A stretch of 64,000 nucleotides of DNA from Rhodococcus sp. W8901 (GCF_013348805.1 NZ_CP054690.1:1302001-1366000); one strand, 5' to 3'; positions 28,365-37,662 are shown, counted from the first letter of the stretch. The notes: generated by a model from the letters alone, not told the origin. Numbers and translations: made by a program.

Positions 28365-29563
28365 TGTCCGAAGCCGTTGTTGCGCCGAATTCGTCGCTCC
28401 TTTCGCCTGCATCCCTGCCCGTCATCGAGGCGACGCTGCCCGTGGTGGGCGCGAATCTGGGCCGGATCAGCAGTGTCTTCTACAAGAACCTGTTCGACAG
28501 TCTCCCTGCGCTGGAGAAGGACCTCTTCAACCAGACGAACCAGGAGAGCGGGGAGCAGCAGAAGGCACTGGCCGGCGCGATCGCGGCCTTCGCCACCCTG
28601 CTGGTCACCGAGGATGCGCCGCCGGTCGACCACGTCATGTCGCGAATCGCCGCCAAGCACGCCTCGCTGGGCATCGCCCCGGTGCACTACGACATGGTTC
28701 ACCGCGCGCTGTTCAAGGCCATCGTCGAGGTGCTCGGGGACGCGGTGACCGCGGAGGTCGCCGCGGCGTGGGACGAGGTCTACTGGCTCATGGCCAACTC
28801 GCTCATCAGGCAGGAAGCCGCGGTCTACGAGAGGGCCGGGGTGCCCACCGCGCAGATCTGGTCCGCGCTCACCGTCGTCGGTCGCCGCGAGGTCGCCCCG
28901 GGCGTGTGGACGTTCACCCTCGCCGGAGACGAGAACTCCCCGATGCATCAGTTCGAGGCCGGCCAGTACATCTCCGTGTCGGTGATCTACGAGGACGGCA
29001 GTCGCCAGATCCGTCAGTACACCGCGATGAAGGGCCAGGATCCGGGAACCTGGGAGTTCACCGTCGGTGCGGTGCCGGGCGGCCGCGTGTCGAACAAGTT
29101 GATCGCCGAGATCGGCGTCGGGTACCCCCTCGTGGTGTCGATCCCGTCGGGGACGTCGTATCCGATTCCGGCGGACGGTCCGATCGTGCTCGGTTCGTCC
29201 GGTGTGGGTTCCGCGCTGACGGTCGCCGTCCTCCAGAAGATGGTCGAGGATGGGGACACCCGCCCGGTGCACGTCTTCCATGTCGACTCCGGCGAGGCGT
29301 CCTTCGGCCACCGTGGCCAGGTTCGGGAACTGCTGTCTGCGTACGCGGGCAGGACGTCGATCGAGACCTTCTACGCCGGTGCCCTCGAGGAAGGCATCGC
29401 GCAGCTGCGCAAACACGACTGGGATCGCAACGCCGACGTGTACCTGTGCGGATCGCCCCAGTTCATGCGGCAGGTTCGCAAGATCGCGGTGGTCAAGGGG
29501 GTCCGTCCGGAGCGCATCCACTACGAGGTGTTCGCCCCGGATTCGTGGCTCGGCTTCGACTGA
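28364..29563 (+). CDS. Flavohaemoprotein (globin-FAD-NADH), copy 2
   Basis: 399-residue paralogue of the protein at 26656. Globin part: TLPVVGANLGRISSVFYKNLF, FNQTNQESGEQQKAL, proximal His in IAAKHASLGIAPVHYDMV. Reductase: GQYISVSVIYEDGSRQIRQYTAM (FAD site with Thr for Ser), VSNKLIAEI, and C-terminal VYLCGSPQFMRQV and IHYEVFAPDSWLGFD. The NADH motif is again non-standard: GSSGVGSALTVAVLQKM in place of GGVGxTPM. ATG overlaps the stop of the preceding unknown gene. No strong terminator follows. Either a second NO dioxygenase or a functionally diverged copy. Confidence 0.88.
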   Translation: MSEAVVAPNSSLLSPASLPVIEATLPVVGANLGRISSVFYKNLFDSLPALEKDLFNQTNQESGEQQKALAGAIAAFATLLVTEDAPPVDHVMSRIAAKHASLGIAPVHYDMVHRALFKAIVEVLGDAVTAEVAAAWDEVYWLMANSLIRQEAAVYERAGVPTAQIWSALTVVGRREVAPGVWTFTLAGDENSPMHQFEAGQYISVSVIYEDGSRQIRQYTAMKGQDPGTWEFTVGAVPGGRVSNKLIAEIGVGYPLVVSIPSGTSYPIPADGPIVLGSSGVGSALTVAVLQKMVEDGDTRPVHVFHVDSGEASFGHRGQVRELLSAYAGRTSIETFYAGALEEGIAQLRKHDWDRNADVYLCGSPQFMRQVRKIAVVKGVRPERIHYEVFAPDSWLGFD

Positions 29564-29642
29564 CGGGGAGCCGGTCGACGGTGTCGCTCACATCACGTGC
29601 ATGATGCATATCGCGTGTGGTCCGTAGTGGGAGTGAGGCAGA

Positions 29643-30335
29643 GTGACCGATTCGACCGAGCAGCAGAAGCTCCTCTACGTCTTCGACGGGTTGACCGACG
29701 ACGAGATCGCCCGCGAGGCGGATCTCTACGGCCCGTTGACCGACAGCGTCCGTGAACTGATCGAACTGACCCTCGCCACCGAGGTCGAGGCCGCGGACAT
29801 CGCCCGGGCCCGCGAGCACATCGAGGCGGCGAAGGAGTTGCTGGGCAAGCGCACCCGGCCCACCCCGTTCGGCGTGCGGTGGGGTGCGTCGGGGACGAAG
29901 CGGACGTGGGGCAACGCCGCGGTCGGATTGCGCAACGCCGTCGCGCCGCCGCTGACCGTGAACCGCGACCCCGACGGCCGCGTGTGGGCGGACTTCCACC
30001 TCGGGATGCCGTACGAGGGTCCGGCCGGCCTGACCCACGGAGGTGTGTCGGCCCTCGTGCTCGACCAGGTTCTCGGTGAGGCTGCGGAGGCCGGCGGCGC
30101 CCCGGGTATGACCGCGACCCTGACCCTGCGCTACCTCCGGCCGACCCCGCTGGGCAAGCTCCACGCGGAGGCGCGCATCGACCGGGTCGAGGGGGTCAAG
30201 ACCTTCGTCACCGGCCACCTGGCGGGTCCCGACGGCGTGTGCATCGAGGCCGAGGGCATCTTCATCCTGCCGCGCTGGGCGCGTGGCGGCGACGGATCGG
30301 GACCGGTGCCGGTGCCGGTGCCGGGACCGGCCTGA
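29643..30335 (+). CDS. PaaI/4HBT hotdog-fold thioesterase
   Basis: 230-residue hotdog protein. The C-terminal half is a typical PaaI-like domain: MPYEGPAGLTHGGVSALVLDQVLGEAAEAGG, then ATLTLRYLRPTPLGKLHAEARIDRVEGVKTFVTGHLAGPDG. The HGG motif and following acidic helix carry the catalytic region of acyl-CoA thioesterases. The N-terminal 90 residues are helical and charged, an extension seen in actinobacterial members. GTG 29643 start. The C-terminus ends in a Gly-Pro-Val run encoded by three CCGGTG repeats (about 30304-30322), which may vary between strains. Substrate unknown. Confidence 0.86.
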   Translation: MTDSTEQQKLLYVFDGLTDDEIAREADLYGPLTDSVRELIELTLATEVEAADIARAREHIEAAKELLGKRTRPTPFGVRWGASGTKRTWGNAAVGLRNAVAPPLTVNRDPDGRVWADFHLGMPYEGPAGLTHGGVSALVLDQVLGEAAEAGGAPGMTATLTLRYLRPTPLGKLHAEARIDRVEGVKTFVTGHLAGPDGVCIEAEGIFILPRWARGGDGSGPVPVPVPGPA

Positions 30336-30435
30336 GCGGCCGGTGACGGCACCCGCTGTGGAAAACACCGCGACCAGGGTGTGAAACTGGTTGCGCGGCG
30401 CAGTGGCCGTGGACGAACCCGAGGAGGATGTCGGT

Positions 30436-30627
30436 ATGGGATTCATGGATTCGGTCAAGGGACTGGTCGACAAGGGGCAGGAGCTGGCTGCCGAGCACTC
30501 CGACAAGGTGCAGGACGTGATCGACAAGGCGGCCGACATCGCCGACGAGAAGACCGGCGGCAAGTACAGCGACAAGATCGACAAGGCCGCCGAGGCGGCC
30601 AAGAAGGTTGTGCCCCCGAAGGAATGA
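30436..30627 (+). CDS. Rv0909-like antitoxin / small helical protein
   Basis: 63-residue charged amphipathic protein (MGFMDSVKGLVDKGQELAAEHSDKVQDVIDKAADIADEKTGGKYSDKIDKAAEAAKK). It resembles M. tuberculosis Rv0909, the antitoxin paired with Rv0910; the DEKTxGxYSD..I core is shared. ATG 30436 has a strong GAGGAGG ribosome site. In M. tuberculosis it lies directly between ctpE and its toxin; here ctpE is 4 kb upstream and the toxin-like SRPBCC gene (40329) nearly 10 kb downstream. Activity as antitoxin is inferred from similarity. Confidence 0.82.
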   Translation: MGFMDSVKGLVDKGQELAAEHSDKVQDVIDKAADIADEKTGGKYSDKIDKAAEAAKKVVPPKE

Positions 30628-30703
30628 CGGTGTGAGCCGGCCTGCCGGCGCAGGGCGGCGCGGCAGCGAGTGACGGGGGCCCGGTCGGCGGCACAATCGT
30701 CGT

Positions 30704-32133
30704 GTGAACGGAACCCTCGTACTGCTCGTCATCATCGTGTCGATCGCGGTGACGAGCCTGGCCAAGCGGCGGGACCTGCAGGTTCCCCTCATTCTCGTGG
30801 CCGTCGGCTCGGCGGCGTCGTTCATCCCGGGCATGCCCCGGCTGGAGCCGTCGTATCGCCGACCGACGCCGTCAGCGCGGTCACCGTGGGACGCAGGCTC
30901 GGGCTGCCGAAACGCCTGCTCGCCATCCTCACCGGTGAGGGCCTGCTCAACGACGCGACCGCGCTGACCCTGTTCACCGTGGGTGTCGCGGCCGTCGCGG
31001 GGACCCGCGTGGTCGTGGAGCAACCGGTGCTGTTCTTCCTCTACGAGGTGGTCGGCGGTGTCGTCATCGGCCTCGTGACGGCCACCGTCGTGCGCTTCGT
31101 GCGCGCGCGGATGTACGACTCACCGCTCGAAACCGTTCTGGGACTGGTCCTGCCGTTCGCGGCCTACCTTGCCGCCGAGGAGATCCACACCTCCGGGGTG
31201 CTCGCCGTCGTGGTCGCCGGATTCGTCATGGGCCACCACGCGACCAACGTGTCGATCCCGACCCGGCTGCAGGAACGCTCGCTGTGGGCGACGCTCGACA
31301 TGCTGCTCGAGATGTTCGTCTTCGCCTACATGGGCCTGCAACTCGAGTTCGTCATCGACGACGTCGCCGACGAGGGACTGCCCGTCCACCACGTCTTCGC
31401 GTACGGGTTCGCGGTGCTGGTCGTCGTGATCCTGGTCCGCCCTATGTGGGTGTTCCTGAACTGGGGCGGGATACGGATGCGGTTCGATCCACGACACGGC
31501 ACCACCGCACAGACCGGAATGAACTGGCGTCAGAAACTCGTCGTGTCGTGGGCGGGCATGCGCGGTGTCGTCACCCTCGCGGCCGCCGGCGGTGTCCCGG
31601 TGCTGACAGCGTCGGGGGAGCCGTTCCCGGGGCGCGGCGTCATCCAGGCGATCGCGTTCGTCGTCGCGGTGGGCACCCTGCTGATCCAGGGGTCGACGAT
31701 CCCGTTCATGATCCGGCGCCTCGACGTCGCCGACCCCGCCGAACTCGAACGCGGGCGGCAGCAGACACTGCTCGCGCGCACGATCGCCGCCGACGCGGCC
31801 GACCGTGCGCTCGCCGAGGTCGCCGCGAGGCCGCCGGCCGGTGCGGATCCCGACCAGTTCGAGAAGGCGCTCAATCGCGTCCGGGTCTCGGTCCGCGCCC
31901 AGGCCCAGGTCGAGGAGGCCGAAGAGGACGACACCGGCACCGCGTCCAAGATCGAGCGCGCCGGCGCAATGTTCGACGCGGTCCGGCGACGGGCGCTGCA
32001 GGCGCAGCGCAGCGCGCTGATCACGGCCCGCGACGACGGTGTCCTCGACGACGAGGTGCTGCGCGCGGAACTCGAATCGAGGGACATCGAGGAAGCCGCC
32101 GCGGAGCAGAGAGTGCGCCGCAGGCGTGGATGA
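30704..32133 (+). pseudogene. Na+/H+ antiporter (CPA1) broken by internal deletion and frameshift
   Basis: The N-terminus begins at GTG 30704 in one frame (MNGTLVLLVIIVSIAVTSLAKRRDLQVPLILVAVGSAASFIPGMPRLE) and the rest continues in another frame from about 30846 (GAVVSPTDAVSAVTVGRRLGLPKRLLAILTGEGLLNDATALTLFTVG to the stop at 32133). Roughly 70-75 residues normally linking these parts (about TM2-TM4) are missing, and the deletion is not a multiple of three. The ND pair of the ion site, later membrane segments and the cytoplasmic tail survive. The 487-aa open frame from GTG 30670 would start with nonsense sequence. Loss of function is likely unless the junction is an assembly error. Confidence 0.8.
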
Positions 32134-32149
32134 CGGGCACAATCGAGCC

Positions 32150-33346
32150 GTGACCCGAACCCGGATGGCGCTCACCGCGCTCGCGTGCGCGGTGCTGGTG
32201 GCGGGCTGCTCGGCGACCGCCGACTCCCCGGAACGCGTGACCCCGTCGGCGGCCCCGACGACCTCCGCGATCGCGCTGCCCGATCCCGCCGACCGCGGCA
32301 ACGTGACCCGTGACGAACCTTTCGCCGGGACCGGGCTGTCCGGCCACCGCATCCTCTACCGGTCCACCTCCGGCATCGACGACCGCGGCACCGAGGTGTC
32401 GGGGACAGTGTTCGCGCCGCCCGGGCAGGCGCCGCCCGGTGGTTGGCCGATTGTGACGGTGGGGCATCCGACGACGGGCCTGCTCGACGAGTGTGCGCCG
32501 TCCGGGCATCCGAACCTGCTGGGTTCCGACGGGCTGGTCCGGGATCTGCTCGCGCGCGGATTCGTCGTCGCCGTCACCGACTACGAGGGCCTCGGCACCG
32601 ACGGCCCGCACCCTTACCTCGAGCCGGTCACGGCCGCACGCAACCTGATCGACGCGGTCCGTGCCGCGCGGAACCTCGTGCCCGACACCTCGACCCGATG
32701 GACTGCGATCGGGGTCTCGCAGGGCGGTCAGGCGTCGTGGGCCGCCGCGGAACAGGCGGCGCGGTACGGCGACGGACTCGAGTTCCTCGGCGCCGCGAGC
32801 CTGTCCCCGCCCGCGGACCTCACGCCGATCGTCTCCGACGGCCCGGTCACCCTCGACGTGCCGCAACAGTTCTTCCTGCCGATGCTGCTCGACGGTCTGT
32901 CGGTGTCCCACCCCGACCTGGACGCGAGCGCCTACATCCGGGGCACCCTCGCCGACAACCGCGACGTCATCAGGTCCTGCACCGGGGAGTTGGCGTCACG
33001 GAAACTGTCCGTGGCGCTCAATCTGACACCCGCCGACACGCTGCCGCGCAGCACCAGCGACGTCGCGCGGATGCGTCAGTGGCTGGCACACGACGCCCTG
33101 CCCCAGCAGCCGGCCGCGGCACCACTGCTGGTGGTGGTCGCGGGCCGGGACAACCTGATCCGGCCCGACTGGACCGTCGCCGCGGTCGGGCGCGCATGCG
33201 GGCAGGGGGATGCGATCGAACTGCGGTACCGCGCCGACGACGTGCACGCCGATTCCAAGGCTCTGCCCGGTGCCATCGACTGGGTCGCGGACCGCTTCGC
33301 CGGCGCACCGGTCGTGAACACGTGCGCCGGGCAGGCGGCGCCGTGA
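32150..33346 (+). CDS. Secreted lipase-family lipoprotein (alpha/beta hydrolase)
   Basis: 398-residue exported hydrolase similar to secretory lipases (LIP family). Lipobox LVAGC puts the lipidated Cys at residue 20. The nucleophile elbow is AIGVSQGGQASW (Ser190), with VVAGRDNLIRPDW carrying the likely acid and the C-terminal DDVHADSKAL the likely His. The segment IVTVGHPTTGLLDECAPS is usual for mycobacterial/rhodococcal members. GTG 32150 start; the stop overlaps the histidine kinase start by 4 bp, so it heads an operon with the LytS/LytTR system. Substrate probably a lipid or short ester. Confidence 0.88.
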   Translation: MTRTRMALTALACAVLVAGCSATADSPERVTPSAAPTTSAIALPDPADRGNVTRDEPFAGTGLSGHRILYRSTSGIDDRGTEVSGTVFAPPGQAPPGGWPIVTVGHPTTGLLDECAPSGHPNLLGSDGLVRDLLARGFVVAVTDYEGLGTDGPHPYLEPVTAARNLIDAVRAARNLVPDTSTRWTAIGVSQGGQASWAAAEQAARYGDGLEFLGAASLSPPADLTPIVSDGPVTLDVPQQFFLPMLLDGLSVSHPDLDASAYIRGTLADNRDVIRSCTGELASRKLSVALNLTPADTLPRSTSDVARMRQWLAHDALPQQPAAAPLLVVVAGRDNLIRPDWTVAAVGRACGQGDAIELRYRADDVHADSKALPGAIDWVADRFAGAPVVNTCAGQAAP

Positions 33347-34551
33347 CCGCCATCGTGTGGACGGTGACCGTCGTCGCGCTCGCCGTTGCCCTCACGATCG
33401 TCGCGATGCGGACCAGACGCGTGCTCACCACACCGGCCGAACGCGCGGTCCACGACACCCTGCACACGGCGTCGCTGGCCGCACGACCGCTGCGGCGCGG
33501 TCTCGACGAGACGTCCGCGCGGGAGGCGGCGCCGCACCTGCGGCTGCTCACCGGAGCGCAGTCGCTCGCCATCGCCGGCCCGGACGGCCATCTGCTGGCG
33601 TGGAACGGCCCGCACGACGGGCTGGCGGGGCAGTTCGTGGCCGCCGCCGCCCGCGCGATCGACGGCGAACGCCGGGTCCTCGTCGACCGCACCGACCTCG
33701 ACCGGAACGGCGACGACCACGACGTGCGGGCACTGATCGCGCAGCCGCTGTCGGTCGAGGGCACCGGCGTCGTCGGGGTGCTGGGGGTCGTGACCACCAC
33801 CGAACCCGGGCCGGCGATGCTCGGGGCGCTCACCGAAGTCGCGCGGTATGCGTGCAGCCAGATCGAACTGGCCGAACTGGACGCGTCCCGCGCGCGCATC
33901 GACCGCGCCGAGGTCCGCGCGCTGCGCGCCCAGATCAGCCCGCACTTCATCTACAACGCGCTCGGGACCATCGCATCGTTCGTTCGCACCGACCCCGACC
34001 GTGCGCGGGAGCTGGTGCTCGAGTTCGCCGACTTCACGCGCTACTCGTTCCGGTCGGCGGGCGAGTACACCGTTCTGGCCGACGAGCTGCGCAACGTCGA
34101 CCGGTATCTCACCCTCGAGCGCGCGCGGTTCGGCGACAACCTGCAGGTGCGACTGCAGGTGGCGCCGGAAGTGCTCAGCGTCGTGCTCCCGTTCCTCGCG
34201 CTGCAACCGCTCGTAGAGAACGCGGTGCGGCACGGGCTGTCGGGTAAACGGGGTGGGGGAACGGTCACGATCGTCGCCTCCGACGAGGGCACCGACTGCG
34301 TGATCAGCGTCGAGGACGACGGGGTCGGCATGGACCCCGAGTTGCTGCGCTCGGGGGAACTCGACGCCGTCGAGGCCCGTCCCGGCGGGCCCAGTGTGTC
34401 CGAGGCCGCCCACGTGGGCCTCGCCAACGTCGACGACCGGCTGCGGGCGGCGTTCGGCAACGACTACGGGCTGGTGGTGGAGACCGCGCCCGGGGCGGGC
34501 ACCAAGGTCAGCATGCGGGTGCCGAAGTTCCGGCCCGGCATCCGGGCCTGA
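33343..34551 (+). CDS. Sensor histidine kinase, LytS/YpdA (His_kinase PF06580) type
   Basis: 402-residue sensor kinase. One N-terminal membrane segment (AIVWTVTVVALAVALTIVAM), then a GAF-like sensing domain (LTGAQSLAIAGPDGHLLAW to VGVLGVVTTTE), then the PF06580 kinase box ALRAQISPHFIYNALGTIASFV with phosphorylated His201, and an ATPase region LQPLVENAVRHGL and DDGVGM. GTG overlaps the lipase stop. The response regulator follows after 67 bp. LytS-type kinases such as BtsS and YpdA control carboxylate uptake, which fits the transporters just downstream. Confidence 0.92.
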   Translation: MTAIVWTVTVVALAVALTIVAMRTRRVLTTPAERAVHDTLHTASLAARPLRRGLDETSAREAAPHLRLLTGAQSLAIAGPDGHLLAWNGPHDGLAGQFVAAAARAIDGERRVLVDRTDLDRNGDDHDVRALIAQPLSVEGTGVVGVLGVVTTTEPGPAMLGALTEVARYACSQIELAELDASRARIDRAEVRALRAQISPHFIYNALGTIASFVRTDPDRARELVLEFADFTRYSFRSAGEYTVLADELRNVDRYLTLERARFGDNLQVRLQVAPEVLSVVLPFLALQPLVENAVRHGLSGKRGGGTVTIVASDEGTDCVISVEDDGVGMDPELLRSGELDAVEARPGGPSVSEAAHVGLANVDDRLRAAFGNDYGLVVETAPGAGTKVSMRVPKFRPGIRA

Positions 34552-34618
34552 TCACGAACGAGTCGATCGGCCCGCCATGGTCCGACTCGCCGCGGCGACA
34601 TGGCACGATGGATTCGTT

Positions 34619-35419
34619 GTGAAAGAGACCTCTGACGGGCCCTCGGATGGCCTCCTGACCGTGCTGGCAGTCGACGACGAGCGCCCCGCCCTCGACGAGC
34701 TGGCGTACTTGCTGCGCGCCCGTGAGGACATCGGCGAGGTCCTCACCGCCGGGGATGCGACCACCGCGTTGCGGATCCTGCGTGACGGCGCCGTCGACGC
34801 GGCGTTCCTGGACATCAACATGCCGGGCCTCGACGGACTCGAGCTGGCCGGCATCCTGACGCAGTTCGCGAATCCGCCGTCGGTGGTGTTCGTGACCGCG
34901 CACGAGGACCGGGCGGTGGCGGCCTTCGATCTCGGTGCCGTCGACTACCTCCTCAAGCCGCTGCGCGAGGAGCGTCTCGCGGAAGCGGTGCGCCGGATCG
35001 TCGAGCGCCGCCGCCGCAGCGCCCGCGGCGAGGCCGACGACACGTCGGCGGCCGACGAGGTGATCCCGGTGGAACTGGGCGGGGTCACGACGCTGGTGCC
35101 GCGCTCGACCGTCAAGTGGGTGGAGGCCGACGGTGACTACGCCCGCCTGCACACCGCGACCGGATCGCACCTCGTCCGGATCCCGATCTCGTCGCTCGAG
35201 AGCCGCTGGACCGACGCCGGATTCCTGCGGGTGCACCGCTCGTATCTGGTGTCGCTGTCCGAGGTGACGGGTATCCGGAGTGTCGGCTCGGGCCTCGTGG
35301 TGTGTCTGCGTCCGCAGGGCGGCGCTCCCGCCGTCGAACTCCCCGTCAGTCGCCGGCACACGCGCGAACTGAAGGACAAGCTGATTCGCGGCCCGCGGCA
35401 GAACTGGATGTCGAGGTGA
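34619..35419 (+). CDS. LytTR-type response regulator
   Basis: 266-residue regulator. Receiver domain: TVLAVDDERPALDEL, phosphoacceptor Asp65 in AAFLDINMPG, VTAHEDRAVAAFDLGAVDYLLKPL. C-terminal LytTR DNA-binding domain: VKWVEADGDYARLHTATGSHLVRIPISSLESRW, FLRVHRSYLV and LPVSRRHTRELKDKL. GTG 34619 places the start just before the receiver; ATG 34577 is an alternative adding 14 residues. Its stop overlaps the next gene (GTGA). The cognate kinase is upstream. Probable targets are the symporter genes 35800 and 38230-40241, an inference from BtsSR and YpdAB. Confidence 0.92.
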   Translation: MKETSDGPSDGLLTVLAVDDERPALDELAYLLRAREDIGEVLTAGDATTALRILRDGAVDAAFLDINMPGLDGLELAGILTQFANPPSVVFVTAHEDRAVAAFDLGAVDYLLKPLREERLAEAVRRIVERRRRSARGEADDTSAADEVIPVELGGVTTLVPRSTVKWVEADGDYARLHTATGSHLVRIPISSLESRWTDAGFLRVHRSYLVSLSEVTGIRSVGSGLVVCLRPQGGAPAVELPVSRRHTRELKDKLIRGPRQNWMSR

Positions 35420-35787
35420 CATCGCCGGGCGCCGTCCCACCCGCACGCGAGCGGGTGGTGCTCGCGCAGCGGCGCGGGGCCCGGATCGTGCGCACGCGCG
35501 TCGAGGTGCAGGAGCAGACCGAGGTCGGCGACGCGATGATCCGCGGGCTGGTCCGGGCCCAGCTCAGCCTGGCGCTGCGGGTCGCGGTCGCGGTCGGATT
35601 GGCGTTCGGCGCCGTCCCGGTGCTACTGCTCCTGTTTCCCCGCGTCGCCGATGTCGCGGTGTTCGGCATCCGTCTGCCGTGGTTCCTCGCCGCCGCGCCC
35701 CTCCCGATCCTGCTGGCGGCGGGCTGGTTCTACATCCGTGCCGCCGAGCGCAACGAGCAGGACTTCACCGACCTGGTCGACGACTGA
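35416..35787 (+). CDS. Small two-TM membrane protein preceding symporter
   Basis: 123-residue protein with a basic, Arg-rich cytoplasmic N-terminus (ARERVVLAQRRGARIVRTRVEVQEQTEVGDAMIRGLVRAQLSL) and two membrane segments (VAVAVGLAFGAVPVLLLLF and LPWFLAAAPLPILLAAGWFYI), ending in the acidic NEQDFTDLVDD. It starts within the response-regulator stop and ends 12 bp before the symporter. Architecture and place match the DUF485-type small partners of acetate symporters, although the sequence is not obviously DUF485. Likely a subunit or stabiliser of the symporter at 35800. Confidence 0.82.
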   Translation: MTSPGAVPPARERVVLAQRRGARIVRTRVEVQEQTEVGDAMIRGLVRAQLSLALRVAVAVGLAFGAVPVLLLLFPRVADVAVFGIRLPWFLAAAPLPILLAAGWFYIRAAERNEQDFTDLVDD

Positions 35788-35799
35788 GCCGCGGCGCCG

Positions 35800-37554
35800 A
35801 TGACCGGACAGCCCATTCCGCTCCTGACGGTGCTGGCGCTCGTCGCCGCGGCGGTGGCCACCGTCGGCATCGGTATCTACGGGGTTCGCCTGGCGCGCAC
35901 CACATCCGACTTCCTCGTCGCGTCCCGCAGCGTCGGTCCGGGATGGAATGCGGCCGCAATATCGGGTGAATATCTTTCGGCGGCATCGTTTCTCGGAGTC
36001 GCAGGCCTGATCGCGAAGTACGGCGCGGACGCGCTGTGGTATCCGATCGGCTTCACCGCCGGCTATCTGGGGCTGCTGCTGTTCGTCGCGGCCCCGCTGC
36101 GCCGGTCCGGTGCGTACACGGTGCCCGACTTCGCGGAGTTCCGGCTCGGCTCGGTGCGGGTCCGCCGGATCGCGATGGTGGTGGTCGCCCTGGTGTGCGG
36201 GCTGTACATGGTGCCGCAGTTGCAGGGGGCCGGGCTGACGCTGAACATCCTGCTGGGCGTGCCCGGTTGGGTGGGCGTCGTCGTGGTCGGGGTGATCGTG
36301 ATCGCCAACGTCGTGGGTGGCGGCATGCGCTCCATCACGTTCGTGCAGGGATTCCAGTACTGGCTCAAGCTCACGGCCGTCGCGGTCCCGGCGCTGGTGC
36401 TCTCGGTGCATTACTTCGCCGACGCGCGGCCGGTGGGCGCGCCCGCACCACCGACCGTCGCCGCGCAGACGTCGGTGGACATCACCACCGATGTGGTGGT
36501 GCAGGTGGCGACCCCGACCGACGTCACGGTGCACGGACAACTCGACGGCCGAGAGGTGGCGGGCGACGTCCAACTCGGCACCGGCCGGCACGAATTCGGC
36601 ACGGGGACGACGCTGGTGCTGCCCGCCGGATCGCCGGTGCCCGTCGTCGCGGGCGCTCCCGCCGACGGCGCCGGGTGGGCCGATCCGGGCGGCGGTTTCG
36701 GTGGTCCGCACCCGCTGTTCCAGGTGTACTCGCTGATCCTCGCGACCTTCCTCGGCGCGATGGGCCTGCCGCACGTGCTGGTCCGCTTCTACACCAACCC
36801 GGACGGGCGGGCGGCGCGGCTGACGTCGCTCGTGGTGATCGCGCTCGTGGGTGTGTTCTACCTGTTCCCGGTGCTGTTGGGGGTGTTCGCCCGGCTGTAC
36901 GTGCCGCAACTGCTCATCACCGGGACGTCCGACGCCGCGGTGCTGCTGCTGCCGGTGTCGGTGTTCTCTGGATGGGGTGGCCAGTTGCTCGCGGCGCTCG
37001 TCGCGGCCGGCGCGATCGCGGCGTTCCTGTCGACGTCGTCGGGACTGCTGGTGAGCATCGCCGGCGTGCTGAGCACCGACCTGTTGCGCGGCCGGATCCG
37101 TGACTTCCGGGTGGCCGCCGTCCTGGCCGGTGCGGTGCCGCTCGTGCTGGCGTTGGGCGCGACGTCGCTGGACCTGTCGCGTTCGGTGGGCCTGGTCTTC
37201 GCGGTCGCGGCGTCCACGCTGTGCCCACTGCTGATCCTCGGCATCTGGTGGCGCGGGCTGACGGCCGCCGGGGCCGCGGCGGGACTGATGGTCGGTCTCG
37301 TGGTGGGCGGGGGAGCGGCGATGCTCGCGGTGCTCGGGGTGCCGTCGGACGACGTGTGGCACGGGTGGCCGTCCGTGCTGATCGGGTATCCGGCGGCGGT
37401 GAGCGTCCCGCTGTCGTTCGCGGCAATGGTGTTCGTGAGTGTCGCGACCCGACGGCAGGCGTCGGCCGATATCGGCCGGATCTTCACCCGCATGCACGCG
37501 CCCGAGCGGCTGGGGATGGGCCGCGACCGCGAGGACGACCTTCGTTCGTTGTGA
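35800..37554 (+). CDS. Sodium/solute symporter (SSS family, ActP-like)
   Basis: 584-residue sodium:solute symporter with about 13 membrane segments. SSS landmarks: VASRSVGPGWNAAAISGEYLSAASFLGVAGLIAKYG and LATFLGAMGLPHVLVRFYTNPDGRAARLTS. It carries an extra loop of about 95 residues between membrane segments (after VLSVHYFADARPVG), predicted outside, rich in Val/Thr/Asp. This lengthened loop distinguishes it from the ActP copy at 38589. ATG 35800. Part of the operon with the two-component system; probable substrate a short carboxylate such as acetate, propionate or pyruvate. Confidence 0.9.
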   Translation: MTGQPIPLLTVLALVAAAVATVGIGIYGVRLARTTSDFLVASRSVGPGWNAAAISGEYLSAASFLGVAGLIAKYGADALWYPIGFTAGYLGLLLFVAAPLRRSGAYTVPDFAEFRLGSVRVRRIAMVVVALVCGLYMVPQLQGAGLTLNILLGVPGWVGVVVVGVIVIANVVGGGMRSITFVQGFQYWLKLTAVAVPALVLSVHYFADARPVGAPAPPTVAAQTSVDITTDVVVQVATPTDVTVHGQLDGREVAGDVQLGTGRHEFGTGTTLVLPAGSPVPVVAGAPADGAGWADPGGGFGGPHPLFQVYSLILATFLGAMGLPHVLVRFYTNPDGRAARLTSLVVIALVGVFYLFPVLLGVFARLYVPQLLITGTSDAAVLLLPVSVFSGWGGQLLAALVAAGAIAAFLSTSSGLLVSIAGVLSTDLLRGRIRDFRVAAVLAGAVPLVLALGATSLDLSRSVGLVFAVAASTLCPLLILGIWWRGLTAAGAAAGLMVGLVVGGGAAMLAVLGVPSDDVWHGWPSVLIGYPAAVSVPLSFAAMVFVSVATRRQASADIGRIFTRMHAPERLGMGRDREDDLRSL

Positions 37555-37662
37555 CGCCGGTTCCGGTGGATGGGTCCCGCGATTGACGTGCATCGTCGGT
37601 ATCGGCGAGCGTGGCCGAGTCTGCGTGCGCTCGGGTGTGCACGCCCGGAAGAAGGAGACCCT

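Noticed and set aside
30301-30330. CCGGTG repeat as a functional repeat element
   Set aside because: Only about three units at the extreme 3' end of the thioesterase gene; noted in that gene's entry but too short to list separately.
30670-30850. GTG 30670 as start of an intact 487-aa antiporter
   Set aside because: The first 55 codons are a frame shadow of the real N-terminus (30704, other frame) and encode Arg/Gly-rich nonsense rather than membrane segments.
30830-30860. Programmed frameshift in the antiporter gene
   Set aside because: About 70 residues are missing at the junction and no slippery sequence is present, so it is a deletion and not recoding.
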